DNA from: Scilla litardierei
Taxonomy: Eukaryota; Streptophyta; Magnoliopsida; Asparagales; Asparagaceae
DNA: 64,000 nucleotides
NCBI GenBank assembly: GCA_030789695.1
Contig: CM061141.1
Coordinates: forward strand, 172,622,807-172,686,806
Direction: 5' to 3'
Numbering within the stretch: the stretch's first letter is position 1; each line of letters opens with the position of its first letter. A model generated the notes under the pieces. It searched no databases. It saw only the letters and a program-made list of their open reading frames with translations, and had not been told where the DNA came from. Shown here one piece after another: positions 33,731-46,687 of the stretch. Both the position numbers and the translations under genes were made by a program.

Positions 33731-35306
33731 GCCTCACTAATCCCTTCCCCCTCAGCCCGTAAACACACGTCAACCCAACCTCTCATCTTCCTCTCTCCAG
33801 GCTGGCTCCCGTTCAAAATTTCCTAAGCCCGAATCAAACACATGACAACCACACTCTCCCTCTCTCATTCGAACCTATCCCCTAAACCCTCTCCCCTCCG
33901 ACCTCCGCCAACCTCCCAACGACGAGCCAACCCTCCTCCTCCATGAGCCACCTCCGATCTCCGCTTGATACCCACGCTCACCGCCATGTCGCCTGCACCA
34001 TCCGCCTCCCACACCCGAAGCACCCAACGACTACGCCGCCTGCTCCGCCACCGCAACGAGGCCGTACACCGAGCTCCTCCCCTTCTCCGACGTCTCCTCC
34101 ACATCGTGAGCTCCCCAGCGCCGCTGTGACCCAACTCAGCCCGCCACGTTGCCGCCCAACCTGCAACGATGAACACTGTCCAAAGTAAAGAACGAAAGGG
34201 CAGACAACAACGAAAAACAGTCCACGCACGCAAAAGCAACGCAAAAGCAAATGAAGGGCATCCAAAAGGTTTTGATTATATTAATAATATAATAAAGATA
34301 TTAACAGTGATTTTGATGTAGGTATCGGATGAAGCAACTGATACCACCAGAAGATTCGTGCCTTCGTCACGAACACATAGACGCCAGTTTCATATCAATC
34401 CGATACTTAGATTTCAAGTTACGATTTTTCAAAGTTTATCGTAATATTTTTAATACGTATAAATACGTATATACGCCTATAAATACGCGTATTTCTATTT
34501 TTTTAAATGGGTTTATTGACTAAAAAATAACAGTAAATAATATAGGAATCGGAAAAATACCAAACAAGGCCCAGAAAATCCGAAACAACGTTTCGGACTC
34601 ATTGGCGCTAGTTTCATCGCCAAAGGACGAATATATTTTCCTCAGTAAATCTTTAAAGTTTAAATCTAATTAGGATGTTTTCATTTAAAAATCAATATCT
34701 TGAAAATTTCACTTACGCTAACGTACAGAAGAAAATATATGTTATAGTACTAGTTAATACGGTCGTTTTGACCACTTGTTGGAAGAATTTCGACGTATGG
34801 TTTGCCCTAGAGAAATCTTTGAAGCATATATTGAAAAAATCATCTTTTCATTTTTAATTAGTTCTAATTGATTTTAAGCTTTTAAAAATTATGAAAAATA
34901 CCTAGGAGCCTTAGAAAAATATTTCCTTCCTATATAAAATTATTTTTCTCCCATCTAGCCCATCTAAAAATATTTAGTACGTATCTTAACAAGTTCTAAG
35001 CTACTATAAAAATACAAACACGTTAAGAAAAATAAACAGAAAATGGTGTACTCTTTAACCAGTCATTTCTTGTGTTTGCAGGTACCAATTCTCGTGCACC
35101 GGCTTCTTTGGGAGCCCTAGATCTAGTCCCATCTCACTACGATGATCTTGATTAAGTAAGTCACTCTAATTCTATCTTTAGAAATCTGAATAGTGTACTC
35201 GTATGGACTTAGGACATGTCATTTAGTCTCAGAACAGCTTTTGACTTGAACCAATGATTAGAGACCTAATTAACTAGAGAACTAATCAATAGTGGAATGA
35301 CCAAAG

Positions 35307-36075
35307 GACTAAATTGAGATAGTACACTTTTATGGAATTAAATATCATAGTTGTTGGACTTCAAAGAATTGATTAGGACTAAATTGAGATAGTGCACTTT
35401 TATGGAATTAGATATCATAGTTGTTGGACTTTAAAGCATTGCTCAGGACTGATATTCTCTGTTGAGGCTTCTGCCTTGACTTTTCAACAAGTAAATACCA
35501 CACATATATGTATTTGTTGTACTCATTGATGGATGTATTGTTGTACACATTGTTGGATGTACGAAATGATAGGCCTATGAGGCCATACGGATACGAATAC
35601 GGATATGGATACGGACAGGGATACTGATACGGTTATAAATGTGAAATGTGATACAACACGGGTTATGGGGTTAGTCTTGAGCTACGAGGTGTACGGGAGT
35701 GACTGGGTCCACACGTATTTGGTAAGCTGTACCATCACCCTAAAGGGGATGGTAGGTAGATATTCCGCGAGTTGCTCCGTGGGATGGGTGCACTTTTGGT
35801 TGCATATCGTACACTCGAGCTAAGACTGTTGCACTAGCTGATTGATACAGTGCCCATGATGCCATATTGATACGAACACTGATATGAACATTGGACTATG
35901 ATAATACACGGGATACGGGGTAGTCTTGAGCTACGCAGTGTGCGGGAGTGACCGGGTCCACGCTTATTAGTTAAGCGGTACCATCATCCTGCAGGAATGG
36001 TAGGTAGATATTCCACGAGTTGCTCCGTGGGATGGGTGCACTTTTGGTTGCATATCGTACACTCGAGCCAAGGCT
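35307..36075 (+). repeat. Tandem duplications inside the LARD LTR
   Basis: A 70-bp unit beginning GGACTAAATTGAGATAGT is repeated at 35307 and 35377. A GATACGGATACGG-type simple repeat follows near 35587-35630. A unit of about 250 bp containing TAGTCTTGAGCTACG and GAGTTGCTCCGTGGGATGG then occurs twice. The same arrangement is in the other LTR at about 41167-41940. Confidence 0.75.
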
Positions 36076-37117
36076 GATGCACATTTACGGAGCACATTAC
36101 GGAACACACTATTGGGCCTTCGGGCATTTACGGAGCACACTATTGGGCCCTTGCGGCATTTAAGACTGATGCACTAGTTTGATTGATGTTGCACTAATTG
36201 ATAATTGATTGATACCATTGCTTCAGTCACGACTACTACTATTCTACGGACTAAGTCGAGACTACTCGAACGTGATATAAAGGTATAATAATGAGCGGTC
36301 TTAAATTACGACCGAATCAGTGTCTAGAAAGGAATGGGAAGGGGGTTGGTCAACCAATGGACTTGTTCCTGCGGTGTTTGAAGTGACCTGTGCCTTCAAG
36401 CCCTGACTGACTGGCTGATTTGGGTGTTAAGTTAGACTTCTTATTATTAGGCCATCCTATACTATTAGATAGTCAAGCGACACTCATCTTTTCTTAAGTA
36501 TTACTAGGTCTATCTATTGTCATCCCATTACCGATTGGTCAAAACATTGTTAACCTGGTTGTCTTACTATTGACATTCCATTGATCAAAATATTGTTACT
36601 ACCACATGCCACGCCACAGTCGTTACTTTTGCACTTGTACAGTCATCTTTACTTTATGCATTACAAACCATACCTGAGCAGTTACCAGTACTTTACTTAT
36701 TCTCTTACATACCTGTCTGCCCATACTTTACTTTTTGCACCTGCATAACCATCTTTTGTTTACCATAGTCTGTTCCATACTTTTGCACTCCTTTATTTCT
36801 ATTGTTAGAATTGTTGTGACTTACCTACGGTTTCATCTCTGTGGCACCGCAGCCGACGTACATATGAAGGCAGATGCTCTAGAGTTAATAGCGCCAGAAT
36901 TTGACCAGGAGACTGCAGCTTTCAGTGTTGTTTCCAGTTGTATTTACCTTCCTTCATGTACGATTGTTGGACAATTTTTATACAATTGGATGTAATAATT
37001 GGACACTATTTGGGTATTTTTTACATCTCTGCATCATGGCTATTTTGTTTTCACTGGTTAACTGCAGGACCTGCGCAAATACCAAATAGTAACGGGCCCG
37101 GGAACCGGGTCGTTACA

Positions 37118-38839
37118 GCTTTGGTGGCCCATGCAGGTCCGCGCTACCTACCTTGTGAACATTATAGCAAGATCAGGGTGTACGGTATAAAATACTCAAA
37201 TAGAACTCTCGAGTACAGGATGTCTCGAGTGTTCACCTGTATTGGATATACGGATGAAACGTCCTTATTACCATCTTCATTAGGTATTCCTTGATTCCCA
37301 TCATCCTCTTTGAACTCTTAACCCATACTCTAGTTGCGTCTATTTTAAGGAGGGTAGCTCGACAACGGAAGTAAATTGAAGGACACTCAGAAGTATTGGA
37401 GGATGAAGCTAAAGGATTTGGGACAAGCCAAACCCGACGTGCAAGTGTAGGTTGTTACGTCTTCTTGAGATCGTATTTCTAATCTAATCTCTACTTTTTA
37501 TCTTGTGTCCAATTTTCCATAAGTTTGAATTTCTTTCCCACCTACCACCTACCCCCTCGTTATTGCTTTTTGTCCTCATCCTCACCTCGAGCCCTGTTCA
37601 TGCCTAACCCTACCTCACCCAACCAACGACTTTCAGTGCCCATCTTCTTCTTTAAAAGACCCCACTCTTCTTCCTCATCAAGCCACCCCGTAGTTTCCCC
37701 TACACCGTATCGACTTCCACTCCTCTTCCCGGCCTCTTCCCCAAGCGAACTCGACCCATCTCGCCTCAAGCTACTCCGACCTCACCCGAAGCTCCACCAC
37801 CCCACCCTACTCCAGTGACACCCACACGTCAAGCAATCACAGCCACAATAAATCGACAACCACCGATGGCCCTCCGACGATATGTTTTGGGATTTTTGGC
37901 CTTGGCAACGACCCTCGCCACCACCTTCGCTACCGCTGTATGGCTGAGATCTTGGGAAGCCATGATCCTTGGGCTTCTCTTGAGCTCTCTGCCCTGGGTC
38001 TCACCCAGATTGATATCCCGTTTAGGCTTCCTCTTGCGACTACTCCTTTTGGTTTGCGGAAAAGTGTGTTTTTGGTTGTTTATTTGTTGGGTAATGTTGG
38101 GTGTTGTGAATGTCAAGTATTGATCTACGGAAGGAGTGATGGCGATGCTTATTGGCATGATATTGGCCTTGGGAGTTGAAGTTGGATGTAGGCCTTGTGC
38201 TTGGCTCTGGATGAGAGCTTGGATCTTGCCTTATTGTGGGATATTATGGAGATTGATGGAAGGAATACTGGAAGTGAGTACTGATTTTGGGTGTTGGCCC
38301 TGTACTTACCTTTGGGCATTGATCTGGACGTTAGCAAGTGGTTGGGCATTATGGAGATTGATGTTGTTGGTACCCGTGGATTAATCGTTACATTCTATAT
38401 TATGAACGACATCTGTGGCTAGATCCAGTTAGTCACCAGTAGCACGAATAAACTTTATGATCTTCCGGTTTATGTGGTTTAACTAGCTTGCTACTGGCTT
38501 ATCACCTCAGGTTCCAAGTTCGAACAGATGTTGTCATCATAATAGCCCTCATTTTCATGTGATGTTATTATCTCATGTTAATTTTGGAAAGCCAAAGCAA
38601 CTATTATGATGATATTGGTCTCAGGAATAGTTTCGGAAGCTATGGTAATGTCAATAGTATGTATTCATATGTAACATCTCTTGCTTTCTAGATGCTGTGA
38701 TGCCACATTATATTTCATGTTATTTACAACCTGATTTACTAGATTACTATCTTTTCTATCATTTATTTGCTTGAGCTTCTTCATAACATCAATTATTTAT
38801 TTCTAAAAGATTTTTAAAGTCCGAGGACGGAATTATTTT
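37118..38839 (+). other. Internal region of the LARD-like element, no retroviral gene seen
   Basis: No gag, protease, RT or integrase motif is visible in any frame. No clear tRNA-complementary primer site is recognised; the start reads GCTTTGGTGGCCCATGCAGG. At about 37342-37357 ATTTTAAGGAGGGTAG copies the terminal purine tract about 1.5 kb ahead of it. A C/T-rich stretch covers about 37520-37815. Short frames on both strands (for example 37525-37818 and 37815-38123) have low complexity or are unrecognised. Confidence 0.65.
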
Positions 38840-38852
38840 AAGGAGGGTAGGA
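38840..38852 (+). other. Polypurine tract of the LARD-like element
   Basis: AAGGAGGGTAGGA abuts the TG of the right LTR and fixes the element on the plus strand. Confidence 0.8.
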
Positions 38853-41800
38853 TGTAACGGCCTGTTTTCATCAAGACCTATTTACGTATTTGACCAGTTT
38901 TTCAATTTTTAAACTATTTTATAATGGTTTGTTAGGAGTTTTATTGACTTCAAAAATTTCTTATAAAAATATTTTGAAGTACCAGACTATTTATGGAGTA
39001 TTTTAGTAAGTTCGGGTTTCATCAAATATCTCTAAATAATCTAATAAAAATTCATTTTCAGTATTTACCGTTTTGGCTTAATGAATTTATTTTCTATAAA
39101 AACATCTTCAAAACGTTTTCAAACTTCTACGGTAACATTCTATGATTTTTAGGGCTTCCCACATTAATTTCGTAATTTTCTGAAGTCAAATCAGTAGAGA
39201 ACCCGTAAACCCGCTTCCTAAACGTTTTGGCCCACGACTCATATTTCCATAGCTCAAACCGTGAATCAGACTTCGTATTCACGATCCTCGCGACGATACG
39301 ATCCCGTGGGTATGTTTTCGTAATTTTTCGGACACGTTTACTGATAGGGGCAAAATTGTAATTTCGTTACAATTTTTACTGCTACCGTCACTAATTACCC
39401 TAGCTAATTACTAATTACCTTAACCTAAGCAACTATTAAATTACCTAACATGACTAACACATGGAGATGACACGTTAAACATTTCCTAACTTAGTCTAAA
39501 CTCATTTAAGATTTAGTCTAAAGTTTAACCTAACGTATTAAATACCCTTGACTAAACCTAATATTAAATTAATATAATTACCTATTTAAAGCCTCACTAA
39601 TCCCTTCCCCCTCAGCCCGTAAACACACGTCAACCCAACCTCTCATCTTCCTCTCTCCAGGCTGGCTCCCGTTCAAAATTTCCTAAGCCCGAATCAAACA
39701 CAGGACAACCACACTCTCCCTCTCTCATTCGAACCTATCCCCTAAATCCTCTCCCCTCCGACCTCCGCCAACCTCCAAACGACGAGCCAACCCTCCTCCT
39801 CCGTGAGCCACCTCCGATCTCCGCTTGATACCCACGCTCACCGCCATGTCGCCTGCATCGTCCGCCTCCCACACCCGAAGCACCCAACGACTACGCCGCC
39901 TGCTCCGCCACCGCAACGAGGCCGTACACCGAGCTCCTCCCCTTCTCCGACGTCTCCTCCACACCGTGAGCTCCCCAGCGTCGCTGTGACCCAACTCAGC
40001 CCGCCACGTTGCCGCCCAAGCTGCAACGAAGAACACTGTCCAAAGCAAAGAACGAAAGGGCAAACAACAACGAAAAACAGTCCACGCACGCAAAAGCAAC
40101 GCAAAAGCAAATGAAGGGCAGCCAAAAGGTTTTGATTATATTAATAATATAATAAAGATATTAACAAAGATTTTGATGTAGGTATCGGATGAAGCAACTG
40201 ATACCACCAGAAGATTCGTGCCTTCGTCACGAACACATAGACGCCAGTTTCATCCCAATCCGATACTTAGATTTCAAGTTACGATTTTTCAAAGTTTATC
40301 GTAATATTTTTAATACGTATAAATACGTATATACGCCTATAAATACGTGTATTGCTAATTTTTTAAATGGGTTTATTGACTAAAAAAATAACAGTAAATA
40401 ATATAGGAATCGAAAAAATACCAAACAAGGCCCAGAAAATCCGAAACAACGTTTCGGACTCATTGGCGCTGGTTTCATCGCCAAAGGACGAATATATTTT
40501 CCTCAGTAAATCTTTAAAGTTTAAATCTAATTAGGATGTTTTCATTTAAAAATCAATATCTTGAAAATTTCACTTACACTAACGTACGGAAGAAAATATA
40601 TGTTATAGTACTAGTTAATACGGTCGTTTTGACCACTTGTTGGAAGAATTTCGACGTATGGTTTGCCCTAGAGAAATCTTTGAAGCATATACTGAAAAAA
40701 TCATCTTTTCATTTTTAATTAGTTTTAATTGATTTTAAGCTTTTAAAAATTATGAAAAATACCTAGGAGCCTTAGAAAAATATTTTCTTCCTATATAAAA
40801 TTATTTTTCTCCCATCTAGCCCATCTAAAAATATTTAGTACGTATCTTAACGAGTTCTAAGCTACTATAAAAATACAAACACGTTAAGAAAAATAAATAG
40901 AAAATGGTGTACTCTTTAACCAGTCATTTCTTGTGTTTGCAGGTACCAATTCTCGTGCACCGGCTTCTTTGGGAGCCCTAGATCTAGTCCCATCTCACTA
41001 CGATGATCTTGATTAAGTAAGTCACTCTAATTCTATCTTTAGAAATCTGAATAGTGTACTCGTATGGACTTAGGACATGTCATTTAGTCTCAGAACAGCT
41101 TTTGACTTGAACCAATGATTAGAGACCTAATTAACTAGAGAACTAATCAATAGTGGAATGACCAAAGGACTAAATTTAGATAGTACACCTTTATGGAATT
41201 AAATATCATAGTTGTTGGACTTCAAAGCATTGATCAGGACTAAATTGAGATAGTGCACTTTTATGGAATTAGATATCATAGTTGTTGGACTTTAAAGCAT
41301 TGCTCAGGACTGATATTCTCTGTTGAGGCTTCTGCCTTGACTTTTCAACAAGTAAATACCACACATATATGTATTTGTTGTACTCATTGATGGATGTATT
41401 GTTGTACACATTGTTGGATGTACGAAATGATGGGCCTATGAGGCCATACGGATACGGATACGGATACGGATACGGACAGGGATACTGATATGGTTATAAA
41501 TGTGAAATGTGATACAACACGGGTTATGGGGGTAGTCTTGAGCTACGAGGTGTGCGGGAGTGACTGGGTCCACCCGTATTTGGTAAGCTGTACCATCACC
41601 CTAAAGGGGATGGTAGGTAGATATTCCGCGAGTTGCTCCGTGGGATGAGTGCACTTCTGGTTGCATATCGTACACTCGAGCTAAGACTGTTGCACTAGCT
41701 GATTGATACAGGGCCCATAAGGCCATATTGATACGAACACTGATATGAACATTGGACTATGATAATACACGGGATACGAGGTAGTCTTGAGCTACCCAGT

Positions 41801-42980
41801 GTGCGGGAGTGACCGGGTCCACCCTTATTAGTTAAGCTGTACCATCACCCTGCAGGAATGGTAGGTAGATATTCCATGAGTTGCTCCGTGGGATGGGTGC
41901 ACTTCTGGTTGCATATCGTACACTCGAGCCAAGGCTGATGCACATTTACGGAGCACATTACGGAACACACTATTGGGTCTTTAGGCATTTACGGAGCACA
42001 CTATTGAGCCCTTGCGGCATTTAAGACTGATGCACTAGTTTGATTGATGTTGCACTAATTGATAATTGATTGATACCATTGCTTCAGTCACGACTACTAC
42101 TATTCTACGGACTAAGTCGAGACTACTCGAACGTGATATAACGGTATAATAATGAGCGGTCTTAAATTACGACCGAATCAGTGTCTAGAAAGGAATGGGA
42201 AGGGGGTTGGTCAACCAATGGACTTGTTCCTGCGGTCTTTGAAGTGACCTGTGCCTTCAAGCCCTGACTGACTGGCTGATTTGGGAGTTAAGTTAGACTT
42301 CTTATTATTAGGCCATCCTACACTATTAGATAGTCAAGCGACACTCATCTTTTCTTAAGTATTACTAGGTCTATGTATTTTCATCCCATTACCGATTGGT
42401 CAAAACATTGTTAACCTGGTTGTCTTACTATTGACATTCCATTGATCAAAATATTGTTACTACCACATGCCACGCCACAGTCGTTACTTTTGCACTTGTA
42501 CAGTCATCTTTACTTTATGCATTACAAACCATACCTGAGCAGTTACCAGTACTTTACTTATTCTCTTACATACCTGTCTGCCCATACTTTACTTTTTGCA
42601 CCTGCATAACCATCTTTTGTTTACCATAGTCTGTTCCATACTTTTGCACTCCTTTATTTCTATTGCTAGAATTGTTGTGACTTACCTACGGTTTCATCTC
42701 TGTGGCACCGCAGCCAACGTACATATGAAGGCAGATGCTCTAGAGTTAATAGCGCCAGAATTTGAACATGAGATTACAGCTTTCAGTGTTGTTTCCAGTT
42801 GTATTTACCTTCCTTCATGTATGATTGTTGGACAATTTTTGTACAATATGGATGTAATAATTGGACACTATTTGGGTATTTTTGTACATCTCTGCATCGT
42901 GGCTATTTTGTTTTCACTGGTTAACTGCAGGACCTGCGTAAATACCAAAAAGTAACGGGCCTGGGAACCGGGTCGTTACA
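38853..42980 (+). repeat. 3' LTR of the LARD-like element
   Basis: 4,128 bp, matching 32993-37117 with only scattered substitutions and small indels by eye. The CAGAC duplication follows at 42981-42985. Confidence 0.88.
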
Positions 42981-43538
42981 CAGACAGTCGACTGTTGATT
43001 AACATACAGTCGCCTGTCCGAGAGACAGTCATCTGAACTTAACACAGCAGTCGACTGATCGAGAAATGACAAACTTCATCAGAAAAAACAGAGAGCTCTG
43101 TATAGAAGTTGACAGTGAGTACAGTCCCATGATGACTAAGGTTCAGTCGCCTGTTAAAATAACAGTCGCCTGGAAAGTAGTAATCAGTCGACTGTGCGAA
43201 AGATACAAATTCTCAGACAGATGAGATAGAGTAGGGCAGTCGACTGTCGAAGAAAAGACAGTCGTCTGTCCTGGTCCAAAAATGCACAGTGAGATAGAAT
43301 TCCAGAGAATAAGAACACTCACCCTAGGACCTATACTCTAAACACAAACTTATCATAAAAACAATGTAATATGATAAATCAATTTTAACAAACATCTCCA
43401 AAAGCAATCTCAAAGAAATCTCGAAATCACATAAATCACAAAAACCTTTCTTAAGCACATATATAGCATATATCAAAAGAAGAAAGACAGTATGATGAAA
43501 TGAGCTCAAAAAGGTGTTATAACAAGAATGTTGAGCTT
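42981..43538 (-). other. Sirevirus spacer, part 2, with palindrome repeats
   Basis: It continues 32600-32992 beyond the LARD. CAGTCGACTG copies occur near 42985, 43048, 43186 and 43236, with CAGTCGCCTG variants near 43006, 43144 and 43162. The last 220 bp before pol are AT-rich and hold nothing recognised. Confidence 0.7.
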
Positions 43539-46500
43539 CTAGATTTCAGATTCACCCATAATTCCTAATTCTCCACACAACCTCACAAATGAATCTTCTT
43601 TAAGAGGTTTAGTGAAGATATCAGCAATTTGTTTTTGGGTTTTAATGTACTCTAAGATGATGTCCTTCTTAGCTACATGATCATTTATGAAATGGTGTCT
43701 CACGTCTATGTGTTTGGTACGGGAGTGATGTACCGGATTCTTGAAAAGACAAATAGCACTTTGATTATCAACCATGATAGGGCAAGTGTTACAATTGACA
43801 CCATAGTCACTAAGTGTGTGTCTCATCTAAAGAACTTGTGCACATGCAAGACCCGCGACAATATATTCCGATTCAGTCGTGGACAATGACACCGAATTCT
43901 GTTTCTTAAAAAACCAAGAAACCAAGGAATTTCTTAAGAAATGGCAAGTGCAACTAGTACTTTTTCTGTCGGACTTGCATCCGGCAAAGTCAGCATCACT
44001 ATATGAGATTAACTCATATGTACTAGACTTAGGGTAAAGTAACCCATAATCTAGAGACTGATTGAGATAACGAAATATTCGTTTGACTGCAATCAAGTGT
44101 GACTCCTTAGGTCTAGCTTGATATCTAGCACACAAGTAAACAGAAAACATGATATCGGGCCTACTAGCGGTTAAGTAAAGTAAGCTACCGATCATACCTC
44201 GATATAGACGAACGTCTACATCTTTTCTGCTTTCATCCTTGTGTAGATGAGTAGTAGTACTCTTTGGAGTCCTTTTGCTCGAAGACGATTCCATCCCGGA
44301 TCGCTTAATAAGCTCCCATGTGTACTTTGTCTGATGTATGAATGTGACATTCTCCATTTGTCGAATTTGCAATCCAAGGAAGTAGGTGAGCTCTCCCATG
44401 TGGCTCATCTCAAACTCTTCCTTCATTGACTTGGAAAATTCTTGACAAAGATTAAAGTTAGTAGAATCAAAAATAACATCATCTACATAGACTTGAATCA
44501 AAAGAATGCCATTTTCATAATCTTTAATGAAGAGTGTAGAATCAACTTCTCCCATTTTAAAACCTAAATCCAAAAGAAAGGTCTTAAGTCGATCATACCA
44601 AGCTCTAGGAGCTTGTCTCAACCCATAAAACACTTTCTTAAGTTTGAAAACATGGGTTGGAAATTTTTCATGAATAAAACCGGGAGGTTGAGAAACATAA
44701 ACTTCTTCATTGACAAACCCATTTAAAAATGCACTTTTAACATCCATTTGAAATAGTTTAAAATTCTTATGGGATACAAAAGATAAAAGCAACCTAATAA
44801 CTTCTAATCTAGCTACGGGGGCAAAGGATTCTTCGAAATCAATACCTTCCTCTTGCCGGTAGCCTTGAGCTACTAACCTTGCTTTGTTCCGTGTGATTAC
44901 CTCGTTTTCATCCGTCTTGTTCTTGAAGATCCAATTAGTCCCAATGACTTGGTGACCACTTGGAAGAGGTACGAGTTCAAAAACTTCGTTTCTCTCGAAT
45001 TGCATTAGTTCTTTTTCCATTGCCACTATCCAAGAGCTATCCTCACAAGCTTCTTGGATGTTCTTTGGCTCAATGGTAGAGACAAATGCGCAATGAGAGA
45101 ATTCTTCAATTCTCGATCTCGTTCGAACGCCCATACCAATATCTCCAATAATTTGGTTATGGGGATGATTGCGAAGGATCGGGTAAGCTTTGGGTATACC
45201 TGTATCACTAGGAACAACTTCAACAATTTCGTTAGAAGTGTTAGTCTCAACAATAGAATCATTAATCTTAACATCATTAAGAGTATCATAAAGAGTATCT
45301 ACACTATCATCATCATCATGAGGAAAATCAAAATCTTCATAAAAAGATACGTGAAGAGATTCCTCAATCGTTGAAGAAGCTTTTTTGTATATCCGGTAGG
45401 CTTTGCTACGTGTGGAATATCCAACAAAAAATCCTTCATCGGATCTTGGCTCAAATTTGTCTAAGTTACCAAATGTGTTCTTTATAAAGCATTTTGAACC
45501 AAAAACTCGAAAATACTTTACTTGAGGCTTTTTATTATAAAACAACTCAAAAAAAGTTTTGTTCGTACAGGGCCTCACTAGGATCCTATTGAGCACATAA
45601 CATGTCGTGTGCACCGCTTCTGCCCAAAATTGTAGTCCTAGATGACTATCATGGAGTATAGTGCGAGCACACTCAATAAGAGTCCTATTCTTTCTCTCTA
45701 CAACACCATTTTGTGGTGATGCGCGAGGAAAGGAAAAATTATGAGTTATCCCGGTGTCATCACAAAACTTAGTAAAAGACTCATTCTCAAATTCTCCTCC
45801 ATGATCACTACGAATACTGATAATGGTGGATCCTAAAAGTTTCTGAATCTTATTTGCAAATTTGGTAAACTCTTCATAAGCTTCATTCTTATTAGTTAAG
45901 AATGAAACCCAAGTAAATCTAGAAAAGTCATCGACGACAACTAATCCATAATGAGCATTACCTAAAGAAGCGGTTCTAGTTGGCCCAAATAAATCTAGAT
46001 GAAGAAGTTCTAGGGGCCTCTTAGAAGTAATCCCTTCTTTAAGCTTATATGAAGATTTACTTAGTTTACCTCTTTGACACGAGTCACAAAAGTTTTTCTT
46101 ATTAAAAGCAATCTTAGGAAAACCTTTGACTAGATCATGCTTAGCTAACTTATATAAGTGCTTGAAGTGAACATGACTAAAACAGCGATGCCATAATAGT
46201 TGATCACGTGTGTTAGCAACTAAACAATATTCTACGATTTTAGGCTAGCTCAAATAATAAATATTTTTACGCCTAATACCGGAAAATAAAACATTAGAAT
46301 CACAATCAACAATTGTACACAATCCTTCTCCAAAGTTAACATTGTAACCTTTGTCACAAAGTTGACTAATGGAAATGAGATTGTGACATAAACCATTAAC
46401 TAGAAATACATTAGTAATTAAGGTTTTGAAGGATTACTGACAATACCTACTCCAATGATGGTTCCCTTTTGATTACCTCCAAAAGTGACCGTTGCACCTT

Positions 46501-46620
46501 CCTTGATGCTAATCACTTCGGAGAGCAATGAGGGATCTCCCGTCATATGTTTGGAGCAACCACTATCAAGAATCCATCCTTTCCCTTTAGAGCTAATAAG
46601 ACCTTTGTTGCTCTTCTTCT
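43539..46620 (-). pseudogene. Sirevirus pol: protease, integrase, RT and RNase H
   Basis: Minus strand. The aspartic protease motif DSGCS lies near 46565. Integrase follows, with a CX2C pair (CDSCQRG) and the core residues in [16 protein letters not shown] and [14 protein letters not shown] near 46245 lies between protease and integrase. RT shows [12 protein letters not shown] and the catalytic YVDD ([10 protein letters not shown]). RNase H shows [16 protein letters not shown] and [15 protein letters not shown] at about 43827-43829 replaces a conserved Trp codon, after which the frame runs to 43539 through the usual QIADIFTKPL ending. Protease through RNase H in this order is diagnostic of Ty1/copia. 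Few lesions, so a moderately young copy. Confidence 0.88.
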
Positions 46621-46687
46621 TTCTCTTGGGTACCTATATGATATACCATAGGCTTATAGTACCCAATGTTTGTTGGGTCCAAGGGGA

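Larger units (their letters stand above)
32993..37117 (+). repeat. 5' LTR of the LARD-like element
   Basis: It holds TATTTAAA at 33723-33730, a C-rich stretch at about 33760-34190, two 70-bp tandem copies (35307-35446) and two degenerate copies of about 250 bp (about 35640-36075). Open frames over the C-rich stretch occur on both strands and in both LTRs, without any recognisable protein. Confidence 0.88.
32993..42980 (+). mobile_element. LARD-like non-autonomous LTR element with 4.1-kb LTRs
   Basis: Two nearly identical direct repeats of 4,125 and 4,128 bp flank only 1,735 bp of internal DNA. Both start TGTAACGGCC and end GGTCGTTACA, and the unit is flanked by CAGAC. The internal part has no gag or pol. 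The purine tract AAGGAGGGTAGGA abuts the right LTR. The TGTAAC start after a GGAGG-rich tract recalls Tekay/Del-type chromoviruses, so it may be a derivative of that lineage; this is inferred from termini only. The near-identity of the LTRs and its innermost place in the nest make it the youngest insertion of this nest. Confidence 0.87.

Noticed and set aside
33865..34265. Long frames on both strands in the C-rich part of the LARD LTR (also 39725-40125)
   Set aside because: Biased C/T-rich composition keeps several frames open at once; products are low-complexity and lie inside LTRs.
32993..42980. A plain segmental duplication of 4.1 kb
   Set aside because: TG/CA ends, an adjacent purine tract and a 5-bp target duplication around the pair show an LTR element.
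43324..43509. Small minus-strand frame after the Sirevirus pol
   Set aside because: AT-rich spacer without recognisable product; probably chance.
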